Source: Nioella ostreopsis
GTDB lineage: Bacteria > Pseudomonadota > Alphaproteobacteria > Rhodobacterales > Rhodobacteraceae
DNA: 64,000 nt
NCBI RefSeq assembly: GCF_004000255.1
Contig: NZ_RCIQ01000010.1
Span: 1-64,000 of the forward strand
Direction: 5' to 3'
Below are positions 8,834 through 16,373 of the stretch, piece by piece (within the stretch, counting starts at the first letter, position 1; each line of letters starts with the position of its first letter). The position numbers and the translations under genes were made by a program. The notes below the pieces were generated by a model. The model had not been told where the DNA came from, did not search any database, and worked only from the letters and a program-made list of their open reading frames with translations.

Positions 8834-9800
8834 GCAAGATCTTGATCACCGGTCCGGGCCTGATAGGCCTGCAATGCGCCCAACTTCTGTAGACGCGCGG
8901 ACAGACCTGCTCGCTGATCGACATCTAGCCACCTATGCCAGAAGTGCTGGCCCCTACGGGCGTCGTCTATATCTAGGGGGAAATCAAGCGCGCCCCGTTG
9001 CAGGAGCTGCTGCAGGATGTGGACGGGGTTATTCATACCGCTGCGATGCTCTCGACTGGCCTGCGCTCCGACCCCCTGCGCGGCCTAGAGGTCAACATCC
9101 TTGGGACTGCGCGCCTACTGGACGCGGCGTGCGAGGCAGGCGTTCGGCGCTTTGTTCGGGCCAGTTCCGCGACGGTGGTGTATGCTGGATTCCCCGTGCT
9201 AGGCTCCGACCCGATCCTAGAGGATGCGGCCCTCGGCGTGGTCAGTCACCGCCCCGGCAGCCTGTATGCGCTGACCAAGCAAAGCTGCGAGCATCTCGCT
9301 CTCTTGTGGCGCGACCTTTACGGGCTCTCCATCGTCTCCTTGCGGTTGCAGCCGTCGTCGGCGGCGATGCGGATGCTCCTACAAGCGTTCCCGGGCGGCT
9401 GATGTCGCGACTAATCTCGGCTGCAAAGACGCGGGGCGAGCATGTCCTCGATGACCCGTTCCTGCAGTGGGATGGCACCGAGGAATTCGTTGATCCACGT
9501 GATTGCAGACTGGCGATGATTGCGGCTGTCGACGCTGACGATCCGGCGCAGGGGGGCTGCGCGATTGCCCACCCCAAAGGCTGGACGCTGGACGCGGTGG
9601 TCGCAGAGGTCGCGTCCCGCTTCAGGGCATTCGCACTGAACGTTCCCGATCACCGGCCCAGCGGATTCGCCGGGTTCCCGCATCTTCGTCCAGCTCCAAC
9701 CGACCTGGCCGCCGCCGCGACAGAGATGGGGTTCGAAGCCAAGCACGATCTTGCGGACACTCTGGAACGATGGTGTAGAACCGCACGACCTGCGACGAGA
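8830..9800 (+). pseudogene. Decayed NAD-dependent epimerase/dehydratase
   Basis: Extended-SDR homology is spread over two frames. The first frame opens with SKILITGPGLIG (Rossmann glycine motif) at 8833, where the expected ATG overlapping the SDR stop is now CTG. It is broken by three in-frame TAG codons (8890, 8926, 8974). It continues through DVDGVIHTAAMLS, RASSATVVY and the catalytic YALTKQSCEHLA to about 9345. The remainder (VVGGDADAP, LLDDPFLQWDGTEEFVDPRDC-like, GFEAKHDLADTLERW) is one frame over, so a frameshift lies near 9345. Homology fades by 9800. It was presumably the third enzyme of the neighbouring pathway. Confidence 0.85.
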
Positions 9801-10208
9801 TTACTCGCGTCGTTGATCCGGTCTTATCGTCAGCGAAGGCACCGGAGTTGTTCGTTCATTGGTTCCCCGACTGGTGGCCTAGGGAATACTGCTTTTGCGG
9901 CGAGACCAAATTGGGTTTCGTTTTCATTGGCCCTGTGACGCAGTATTGGGGTGAGATCTGAACCTACCTCACTGCGCCTCAGAGTGTGCTTCTGTCCGGC
10001 TGGGTGTTCCGACACCAAATATGTCGTCGAAGAAGGAATGGCCAGCGCCGCAGAGGTTCGCGGGCGGATCCCTTCAAGGACCAGATGGAAGTCCTAGGAA
10101 AACCGACTGAGCTTGATCCCCATGCCTTCTGGCGCCACCAAAGCTGGGGGATCAATCCTGCCTATGTTGCGTCCTCAAGGACGAGGAAGCGAGAAGCCAA
10201 AATTTCCC
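9801..10208. other. Gene-free stretch with repeat copy B
   Basis: About 400 bp after the pseudogene without a supported gene. It holds the second copy of the 125-bp repeat (10038-10162). A 29-codon frame (10021-10110) starts MSSKKEWPAP and ends KTD inside the repeat, but there is no ribosome-binding site and the first repeat copy lacks its start, so I do not call it. Confidence 0.55.
10038..10162 (+). repeat. Direct repeat copy B (partner at 2793-2917)
   Basis: This is the second copy of the repeat, in the same orientation, 7245 bp from the first. Together they bracket the FAH/TRAP/GntR/SDR module and the pseudogene. In the frame shared with copy A it reads on past the repeat (INPAYVASS) before degenerating, so copy B may keep slightly more of the parent sequence. 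Confidence 0.8.
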
Positions 10209-10254
10209 TTGACTGTCGTGAACGTGAAATCTATATTCACGATAGATATCACGA
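10209..10254 (+). promoter_or_regulatory. Strong promoter overlapped by inverted repeats
   Basis: TTGACT (10209-10214), a 17-bp spacer and TATATT (10232-10237) form a near-consensus promoter. Interleaved with it are TCGTGA (10216-10221), TTCACGA (10236-10242) and ATCACGA (10248-10254), and ATCTAT/ATAGAT arms around the -10. This is the layout of an operator for a dimeric repressor. It drives the unknown gene at 10270. No obvious repressor gene is adjacent. Confidence 0.6.
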
Positions 10255-10269
10255 ATGGAGAGCAATACG

Positions 10270-10794
10270 ATGGCCCTGTCAGCAAAAGAACGAAAGCAAA
10301 GGCAAATCGAGCGCGAACAAGCGCAGCTCCGCGCCATGCCGGATAGCTCCTACGAATACCTTCAGGTCCCGTTCCACGTGCACCTTGAGACAGATGCAAA
10401 CTGGAGTTCTGTCACGCTGCCTTTGGAAATGGCGGGCATTGAACCACCCGAGTTCGAAGACGACCGCGGTCCGAAAGCCTACGCCTATGAGGAATGCTTT
10501 TCGACTGATGAAGACCGAGACGAGGCCTTCGGTGGCGCAGCGGGTTCCATTGGGCGGGCCGAGATCATGATCGGTCTCCTCATCGATGCGGCGACAGAGC
10601 TTGCGCATATCGTGAACAAGTATAAGCGCGCCGAACTCGACAAGCGGCTCAAAGAGATCGAGGCCGCTGACCTTTCAGATCCGGAAGAGCGGAAAGCCGT
10701 GCTGGAGCAGGTTGTGCATATCGAGAAGATCAAGGGCGCCCTGTCAAAGAACGTTCGCCGGTCCCTGCCGCAGTGGGAGGCCAAGGGCGTCTAG
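10270..10794 (+). CDS. Hypothetical protein next to recombinase
   Basis: A 174-aa soluble protein that I do not recognise. I start at ATG 10270 because GGAG lies 9 bp upstream; an ATG at 10255 would sit almost at the transcription start. It begins with a basic helix (LSAKERKQRQIEREQAQLR). An acidic middle (EFEDDRGPKAYAYEECFSTDEDRDEAF) follows, and then a long helical C-terminal half with coiled-coil character (about residues 95-160, KRAELDKRLKEIEAADL). Possible DNA- or protein-binding accessory of a mobile element. It has its own strong operator-like promoter and is followed by another unknown gene and a serine recombinase. Confidence 0.7.
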   Translation: MALSAKERKQRQIEREQAQLRAMPDSSYEYLQVPFHVHLETDANWSSVTLPLEMAGIEPPEFEDDRGPKAYAYEECFSTDEDRDEAFGGAAGSIGRAEIMIGLLIDAATELAHIVNKYKRAELDKRLKEIEAADLSDPEERKAVLEQVVHIEKIKGALSKNVRRSLPQWEAKGV

Positions 10795-10891
10795 GCTACC
10801 AAGCCAAAATTTCTCAGAACCTGCAGGCGGCATAGCCACTCGATATCCGAGTGATCAGTCGTTCTGCACCAGTCAACCATAGAAACACCCA

Positions 10892-10996
10892 ACCCGGCCA
10901 TCGGGTCTGGGAACGATCTCTCCTGTCCTGGAGGGGAAGCCGGGCCTTTGGCCCATAGGAGCGGCGTGGCCGGTCGACAAACTCATGCCACGCCGC
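10892..10996 (+). promoter_or_regulatory. Structured leader with serial hairpins
   Basis: The leader of the next gene contains successive inverted repeats. They are ACCCG/CGGGT (10892-10906), a CTCC/GGAG pair, GGGCC/GGCCC with a TTT loop (10942-10954) and a perfect 10-bp pair GCGGCGTGGC/GCCACGCCGC (10961-10970 and 10987-10996). The last ends 28 bp before the start codon. This could be a regulatory leader RNA, a small RNA or an attenuator. I recognise no riboswitch class. Confidence 0.45.
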
Positions 10997-11024
10997 AAGC
11001 GATGCAAACGTAAGGAGAAGCATC

Positions 11025-11588
11025 ATGACGACGGTCACAGAAAACAAGGCGAAAATCAACTTCCTTCAATTCATGAATGGTCCAGATGGCGATGAAGAGA
11101 TGTCTTGGATTCCATTTGCACTTTCGGACTTCGGGGTGGATTTCGCCTTTGATCTTTCAGATCTCATGGATGACCCTGATGACACTGATACTGAGCTATT
11201 CTGTCAGCTTGGAGATCGGCTTGAGCGGTATGGCAAATGGATCCAGTCAAAGGCGGTATCCTACAACTACCTGCACGACGAAGGCTTCGAAGCAATCTAC
11301 TCTTCGAGTAATTTTCGTGGGGCATGCACAGTCAAGTGTGATGGCAAGTCAGTGCCTGTAAAGTGGTGCCGGCGTGAGGACCTCGTGTTTGTTCAGGCTG
11401 CTGGGGACTTGGATGCTACAATGGGACTCACGCGAGGTCGGATGCGCGAACGCGACCGGTGGGATAGACAGACGGCGGCGCGTCTTATCGCGGGCCTCAC
11501 CAAAAAGACTGGATATGATATCAACTGCGAAAGGCTGGCAAGCAAGCTGAAGCCTTCACCGGCTGATGGTCAGATCATCGAGTTCTAA
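11025..11588 (+). CDS. Hypothetical acidic protein next to recombinase
   Basis: A 187-aa soluble protein of unknown function with a clear AAGGAG site 8 bp before ATG. The N-terminal half is strongly acidic (DLSDLMDDPDDTDTE at about residues 44-58). The C-terminal half is basic and has a possible helix-rich DNA-binding segment (GRMRERDRWDRQTAARLIAGL, about 140-160). Its base composition is visibly less GC-rich than the flanking catabolic genes, which fits horizontal acquisition. The acidic/basic two-part layout would suit a DNA-mimic or an accessory factor, but that is speculation. A 12-bp inverted repeat and the serine recombinase follow. Confidence 0.72.
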   Translation: MTTVTENKAKINFLQFMNGPDGDEEMSWIPFALSDFGVDFAFDLSDLMDDPDDTDTELFCQLGDRLERYGKWIQSKAVSYNYLHDEGFEAIYSSSNFRGACTVKCDGKSVPVKWCRREDLVFVQAAGDLDATMGLTRGRMRERDRWDRQTAARLIAGLTKKTGYDINCERLASKLKPSPADGQIIEF

Positions 11589-11609
11589 CCTGGACCTTCC
11601 ATCTAAGAA

Positions 11610-11690
11610 GGGGGTGTTGATCACTGTGGTCACGCATCGTGTGGACGGATGGTCAGCCCTGTGCTTCCTGCAGCAGAAATCAACACCCCC
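11610..11690. repeat. Perfect 12-bp inverted repeat enclosing 57 bp
   Basis: GGGGGTGTTGAT (11610-11621) is matched exactly by ATCAACACCCCC (11679-11690). The element lies in the 141-bp gap between the acidic protein gene and the serine recombinase gene, 40 bp before the recombinase start. The inner part holds a smaller CAC/GTG inverted pair. It may be a recombination (res/att-like) site, a miniature inverted-repeat element or a rho-independent structure; there is no T-run directly after it. Confidence 0.7.
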
Positions 11691-11729
11691 AGTATCCCAA
11701 GTAGATAAGCTTGTATAAGGAATCGACAG

Positions 11730-12863
11730 ATGCAGAAATGCAGCTCAGAAGCCGTGCCTCCAGCCATCGCCGCCGTCCGCAGTCGCTGCAAAGAATACGT
11801 GGGTTATATTCGCGTGTCATCCAAGAAACAGGAGCGAGAGGGCGACAGTCTTGAATGTCAGCTCGACCAAATCCAGGCCTATGCTTCGGCAAAAGGTGCT
11901 GAGCTGCTCAGGGTGTTCGAGGATGCGGCAAGCGCGTTCAACAGCGGGTCCAGCACTCGTCCCGGTCTGCGTGCTGCGATAGATGAAGCATTGCGCGTCA
12001 GCGTTCCACTTCTTGTGCCGCGCATAGACCGGCTGTCGCGCAGCCTGAAGGACTTAACCCTTCTCCACCAGAAGGGGCTTAGCATCCATTCCGCAGACCG
12101 GGGAAAGGTTTCAAAGGCTGTCCTTACGGGCCACATCGCACGAGCACAAGCCGAGAGTGTCGCCAGAGCAGCCAGAACGACCCAACAGCACGCCTCGGGC
12201 TCCAGGAAGAAGAACAAGTCGTCAGCGGCCCGCGCAGAGGCTCGCAGGAAGGGAACCTTCTCCAACATTATGCGGAAGGAGCAGCGTATTCGCGAAGTCG
12301 CCGACTTCATCAATGCCACTCCCGGTGCGGAAAAAATGACCCGACAGCAGCTGGTCGATACCCTGAACAATGCCGGTATCCAGAACCTGCGTAGTGTGCG
12401 CGGTGAAGTCAGAATACCCTGGACAAAGGAGGCCCTGCGTCCTGTTCAGAAGGCGGCAAATGAATTGATCGCCGCTGAGGTGGAGATGGACGGGGAAGAT
12501 GCGCTGTCGGCTGAAAGGTCGGAAACGATTTCCACAGCGCCGATAGAGCAAACTAACCTCGAGGTGGGTTCAGTTAGCATGGAAATCACTGCGGTTTCGA
12601 ACAGGCAACTTAAAGCACACGTTGAGAAAGCTTTGAAGACCGGCACCTCTGCCACGCGGCAACTTACGCGGGAAGAACGGATCGTGCTTCTGCAACTTGT
12701 CCGGAGGTTGATGGTCAAAAAGCAGCTGAGGACCGACGTCGAAACGTTAAGGCGGATCATGCCAGAATTCCGAAATGCGTTAAAGCCAGATGCGAATTTC
12801 ACTCCAGCCAAACTCGACCGTTTGCATAAGATCTTCAAAACCAAATGCGATTTGAAGAACTAA
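11730..12863 (+). CDS. Serine site-specific recombinase (resolvase/invertase family)
   Basis: A 377-aa protein. The N-terminal serine-recombinase catalytic domain shows YIRVSSKKQ with the likely nucleophile Ser30, the DRLSR active-site arginine motif at 100-104 and the long E-helix region about 125-150. A recombinase-type HTH follows (about 190-240: RIREVADFINATPG, LVDTLNNAGI, PWTKEALRPV), then a mostly helical tail to 377. It is shorter than large phage integrases (about 450-600 aa) and lacks an obvious zinc-ribbon, but all catalytic motifs are present. The start is supported by AAGGA 8 bp upstream. It probably moves or resolves the element carrying the two unknown genes upstream. Confidence 0.9.
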   Translation: MQKCSSEAVPPAIAAVRSRCKEYVGYIRVSSKKQEREGDSLECQLDQIQAYASAKGAELLRVFEDAASAFNSGSSTRPGLRAAIDEALRVSVPLLVPRIDRLSRSLKDLTLLHQKGLSIHSADRGKVSKAVLTGHIARAQAESVARAARTTQQHASGSRKKNKSSAARAEARRKGTFSNIMRKEQRIREVADFINATPGAEKMTRQQLVDTLNNAGIQNLRSVRGEVRIPWTKEALRPVQKAANELIAAEVEMDGEDALSAERSETISTAPIEQTNLEVGSVSMEITAVSNRQLKAHVEKALKTGTSATRQLTREERIVLLQLVRRLMVKKQLRTDVETLRRIMPEFRNALKPDANFTPAKLDRLHKIFKTKCDLKN

Positions 12864-12891
12864 TAAGCCTGTGGGCCACCACAAGCCCCCT

Positions 12892-12922
12892 CCCGGCGCT
12901 GTCCACTCTCGAACGCGCCGGG
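12892..12922 (+). terminator. Hairpin after the recombinase gene
   Basis: CCCGGCGC (12892-12899) and GCGCCGGG (12915-12922) pair perfectly around a 15-nt loop, 29 bp after the recombinase stop. The following bases are TA-rich but have no clean T-run, so it is a weak intrinsic terminator or a stabilising hairpin. The rest of the gap to 13095 shows nothing else. Confidence 0.5.
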
Positions 12923-13094
12923 CTTATTATCCAAAATCACGCTGTTCTACGCCGCTTTGCTGAGAGCGGATTCGGATTTTTTGAGCAGTTTCGCGCTGTT
13001 TCCTAAGTGAAATCTCTGTTCGGTTATGCCGCGACAAACGATGAAAATATTCTAACGCAACTGCGTCTTTCTAAGCCTTTGCACAGACGACTGG

Positions 13095-14759
13095 TCAAGA
13101 GCTTGAAAGACGACTTTGCCGCAACTCGCCCGTGTCCGAAAGCAGCGGGTAGGCAATCATTGCGAACGAGGTGTTCAACGCCTTGAGCGCGCGCAGCAGA
13201 TCAAGGTGGATGGCGCTGGTTTCGTAGGACTCGGTCAGGCCCTTTCGCAGCCTCTTCAGGTGCTTTCGCTGGAGGTTCTGTTCGAGGTCGCGGACATTTT
13301 CCTTTTGCTCGACCAGTTCACGCGCAAGCCCTAGATCCTCTGACATCAGAACCGAGATTCCGTGCTGGACATTGCGCAGGACCACGTCATGGAAATCGCG
13401 CAGCTCGCTCCAGCCCTCTGGGGAAAAGTTCAAACTGGCCGCATCTTTCTTCTCAGCGAGCACGACCATCTTGCGGGCGATCATATCGGCCCCAGCCTCG
13501 AGATTCACTGCGATACCCGAAAGATCGAAGCTGCGGGCGCCGGTGTCTTGATTGGGAACCGTGCCATGCACGCCCGACAGGTAGATCCGAACTTCCAGCG
13601 ACGTCGCCGCGATGCCCTGCATCTCTTGGCGCAGTCTCTTTGCGACCGTCTCGTCGTATTTTTCGAAAAGTGGTATGGCATCGCGGAGCATGACCTCGAT
13701 CCGATTGCCCATCTCAACCAACTCCCTCAGCGCACAGGCGAACGCGAGTCGCGGCTGGTTCTGGATCTCTGGATCGAGCGCCGAGCGTCTTGTCCCCGTT
13801 AGCTCGGATCTGGTCGGTTCAGGGATCATCCGGTCTGCGACCCCCGTCAGAACCTTTGCAAGCGGCAGGAAGGCGACAAGCAGCAGGACGTTGAACAACA
13901 CGTGCAGGTTCAATGCCTGCTGGCCAGGATTGTCCCCCAACATGCTGGCCTGAAGTCCATAGCTTACAAGCACGAAAAGCATCAGGGCCGCGCCTCCACC
14001 TCGGAGTGCGAGATTGGTCCAAACCACGCGGCGCACGACGGCCGAGGACTTCAGCGTCAGGAAGAAGGCAATCATCGATCCGCCGAGGTTGGCGCCAAGA
14101 ACCATGGCAAAGGCCGCTTCGACTGGCATCAATCCTTGTGCGGCAAGAGTGGCGAACAACAGGATCGCGGCGACGCTCGAGTGGACGAGCCAAGCGAAGA
14201 GAGCCGCCAACAGAAAGGCTGTTATTGGGTCACCGGCAAGGTAAAGCATGATCGCGTCCGCGCCGGCTCCCTGCATGAGGGGCTGACTGGCATCCCGGAT
14301 CAGGTCGAGCGACAGGAAGATCAGAGCCAATCCTATTAGGATGCGCCCGATCTGGCGGATTCGCCGTGCAGAGCTTTGCAGGAAGATCATTACACCCGCC
14401 AGTAGGAGCAGCGACGTAAACGCCCCGATCTGGAAATTGAGGATCAACGCAACGATCGCCGAACCTAGGTCAGCCCCTAGAATGATCGCGAGCCCAGATA
14501 GTCTTCCAATTGCGCCGGCCGAAAGAAACCCAGCCATCAGGACTGCCACTGCTGTCGAGCTTTGCATCAGGATCGCGGCCCCGGCCCCGGTCGCCGCGGC
14601 GGCAAAGCGGTTCGATGTGGATCGACGCAACCAGAGCCTGAGCTGGCCGCCGAAGGCACGCTCGAACCCGGTCCGCACAAGCCGCACGGCCCAGATCAGC
14701 AACGCCGCCGAAGCGGCCATGTTCAAAATGAAGACAATCGGGGCGCCCGTCTGGTCCAT
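13095..14759 (-). CDS. Na/Pi cotransporter family protein with PhoU-like domain
   Basis: About 554 aa. The N-terminal half is a polytopic membrane domain with two Na_Pi_cotrans repeats, each with a QSS/HSS-type motif: AILMQSSTAVAVL near residue 55 and FAWLVHSSVAAIL near 190, plus GANLGGSMIAFF. The C-terminal 200 residues are helical and PhoU-like (LRQEMQGIAATSLEVRIY and similar). It probably exports or exchanges phosphate with sodium across the inner membrane. I use ATG 14759, one base after the phosphodiesterase stop. Upstream in-frame starts (14771, 14840) would overlap that gene. It is the last gene of the DeoR-ABC-phosphodiesterase operon, where it could balance phosphate released from phosphodiesters. 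Confidence 0.85.
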   Translation of the reverse strand: MDQTGAPIVFILNMAASAALLIWAVRLVRTGFERAFGGQLRLWLRRSTSNRFAAAATGAGAAILMQSSTAVAVLMAGFLSAGAIGRLSGLAIILGADLGSAIVALILNFQIGAFTSLLLLAGVMIFLQSSARRIRQIGRILIGLALIFLSLDLIRDASQPLMQGAGADAIMLYLAGDPITAFLLAALFAWLVHSSVAAILLFATLAAQGLMPVEAAFAMVLGANLGGSMIAFFLTLKSSAVVRRVVWTNLALRGGGAALMLFVLVSYGLQASMLGDNPGQQALNLHVLFNVLLLVAFLPLAKVLTGVADRMIPEPTRSELTGTRRSALDPEIQNQPRLAFACALRELVEMGNRIEVMLRDAIPLFEKYDETVAKRLRQEMQGIAATSLEVRIYLSGVHGTVPNQDTGARSFDLSGIAVNLEAGADMIARKMVVLAEKKDAASLNFSPEGWSELRDFHDVVLRNVQHGISVLMSEDLGLARELVEQKENVRDLEQNLQRKHLKRLRKGLTESYETSAIHLDLLRALKALNTSFAMIAYPLLSDTGELRQSRLSSS

Positions 14760-14760
14760 G

Positions 14761-15558
14761 TCAGAACCCATAAGGGCCATCGCCCATCGCAAGCGAGCAA
14801 GCCGCCCAAACCCCTCCCGGGGCAGTGTCGAGCACAGCAAAGCCTAGCGGTCCCAGCATGAACCCAACCGGGGCCTCCTCACGTTGGTCCAATGCGAACG
14901 CGCTGCACGTTGACGGCGCGGTGACGACCGGATGGCCACCGAGCATGCCGTGATAGACTCCATGAACATGGCCGGCCAGCACGCGCAGCGGCCCGTCATG
15001 GCGACGCAGAATGCCCTCGAGCGCCTTGGCATCCTCGAGCCCGATGGCATCCATGAAGCGGATGCCAGTTCGAAGCGGTGGATGGTGCAGGGCAACCACG
15101 ACGGGGCGGCCTTCCGACTGGTCAAGAGCTTCGGCCAAGTGGTTGAGCGATTGCGCCCGTAGCCGCCCACCGCCCTGTCCTTCGACCAGAGTATCGAGCC
15201 CGACTATCCGGGTTCCAAGGACTTCGACTACCCAGTCGAGCGGGCCGTCGTCCGGCATCGGAACAGTATCGGCGAAGGCTTCGCGGAAAGCGGCACGACG
15301 GTCGTGGTTGCCAGGAATGACGAACACCGGCAGCCCCAGCCGCGCTAACTGAGCCTTGGCGACGGCGTAACTGTCGGCCGAGCCATCGTCGCTGATGTCC
15401 CCGGTCACGAGCACCGCGTCGATAGGCCCGATCGACGTGAGCCGCTCGGAAAGCGTGTCGATGGCCGCGCGCAGCAAGGCATTGGTATCCAGCACTCCTG
15501 ACGCACGTGTGCCGGTGGCCACCACGTGCAGATCCGAAAGGTGCAGAAGCCGGGCCAT
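14761..15558 (-). CDS. Metallophosphoesterase, glycerophosphodiesterase/cAMP-phosphodiesterase type
   Basis: A 265-aa cytosolic calcineurin-like phosphodiesterase. All metal-binding motifs are visible in order: SDLH (residues 8-11), TGDISDDG (51-58), PGNHD (81-85), ALHHPP (about 156-161) and GHVHG (about 196-200). This pattern belongs to the CpdA/GpdQ group, which hydrolyses cyclic nucleotides or glycerophosphodiesters. It lies 5 bp after a UgpE-like permease gene in an operon with a UgpB-like binding protein. Glycerophosphodiesters imported as intact esters are therefore the likely substrate; that is a context inference. Confidence 0.88.
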   Translation of the reverse strand: MARLLHLSDLHVVATGTRASGVLDTNALLRAAIDTLSERLTSIGPIDAVLVTGDISDDGSADSYAVAKAQLARLGLPVFVIPGNHDRRAAFREAFADTVPMPDDGPLDWVVEVLGTRIVGLDTLVEGQGGGRLRAQSLNHLAEALDQSEGRPVVVALHHPPLRTGIRFMDAIGLEDAKALEGILRRHDGPLRVLAGHVHGVYHGMLGGHPVVTAPSTCSAFALDQREEAPVGFMLGPLGFAVLDTAPGGVWAACSLAMGDGPYGF

Positions 15559-15563
15559 CGGCT

Positions 15564-16373
15564 TTACTTGATCCCTGCGCGCAGGAAGGCCTGCACGAAT
15601 TGTCGCTGGAAAACAAGGAAGGCGACAAGCAACGGTGCGACCGACATCATCGTTGCCGCCGAGATGATGGAGATATCAACGCCATTTTCTGGCGCTCCGA
15701 AGATTGACAGCCCGACAGTCAGCGGACGGGTGTCCGGCGAATTGGTAACGATCAGCGGCCAGAGAAAGTTATTCCAATGGGTCGACACCGACACGAGCGC
15801 ATAGGCGAGATAAGTCGGTCGCGCCAGCGGCACGTAGACGCGCCAGAGAATGCCGAACCAGCCGCAACCCTCGATGCGAGCCGCCTCGTGCAGTTCGATC
15901 GGGACGCCCTTAAAAGCTTGCCGCATTAGGAAGATGCCGAAAGCAGACGCCATGTAGGGCATGCCAACGCCGAGGATCGTGTCGAAGAGCCCGAGGCGCG
16001 ATACCATCACATAGTTCTCGACGATCAGCACCTCGGGCAGGATGAAGAGCTGCATCAGAACAAGGATGAACACAATATCGCGACCAGGAAATCGCACCTG
16101 CGCGAAGGCGAAACCTGCCAACGTGGTTACGATGAACTGGCCGATGAGAATGACCGTCACCAGCATGAAGGTGTTGAGGAAGTAACGCAGCCAAGGCGCT
16201 CCGTCCCAGGCCGTGCGGAAGTTTTCGAGCGTCCACGGCGCGGTTAGGTTGAAATTGACCGCATCCGTGGTCGCGTGAAACGCAGCCCAGAAGGCGAAAA
16301 GCAGCGGCGAGATCCAGATTACCGCCAGTAACAGCGCTCCGAAGCTCTCGAGATGGCGCAGAAGAACGCTCAT
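15564..16373 (-). CDS. ugpE: Carbohydrate/glycerol-phosphate-type ABC permease (UgpE/MalG-like)
   Basis: A 269-aa inner-membrane protein with six hydrophobic segments and the ABC permease EAA loop (about residues 158-180: ELHEAARIEGCGWFGILWRV). It is the MalG/UgpE-type half of a heterodimeric CUT1-family importer and overlaps the first permease gene by 4 bp. The gene symbol is given by analogy with the UgpB-like binding protein and the phosphodiesterase in the operon; the substrate is not proven. Confidence 0.88.
   Translation of the reverse strand: MSVLLRHLESFGALLLAVIWISPLLFAFWAAFHATTDAVNFNLTAPWTLENFRTAWDGAPWLRYFLNTFMLVTVILIGQFIVTTLAGFAFAQVRFPGRDIVFILVLMQLFILPEVLIVENYVMVSRLGLFDTILGVGMPYMASAFGIFLMRQAFKGVPIELHEAARIEGCGWFGILWRVYVPLARPTYLAYALVSVSTHWNNFLWPLIVTNSPDTRPLTVGLSIFGAPENGVDISIISAATMMSVAPLLVAFLVFQRQFVQAFLRAGIK

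Noticed and set aside
8874-9938. A single 354-codon gene across the epimerase region
   Set aside because: Only its last third shows epimerase homology; the first two thirds are out of frame with the real homology, so it is one frame of a pseudogene.
10021-10110. A 29-codon peptide gene inside repeat copy B
   Set aside because: No ribosome-binding site, and the other repeat copy lacks its start region; more likely a remnant.
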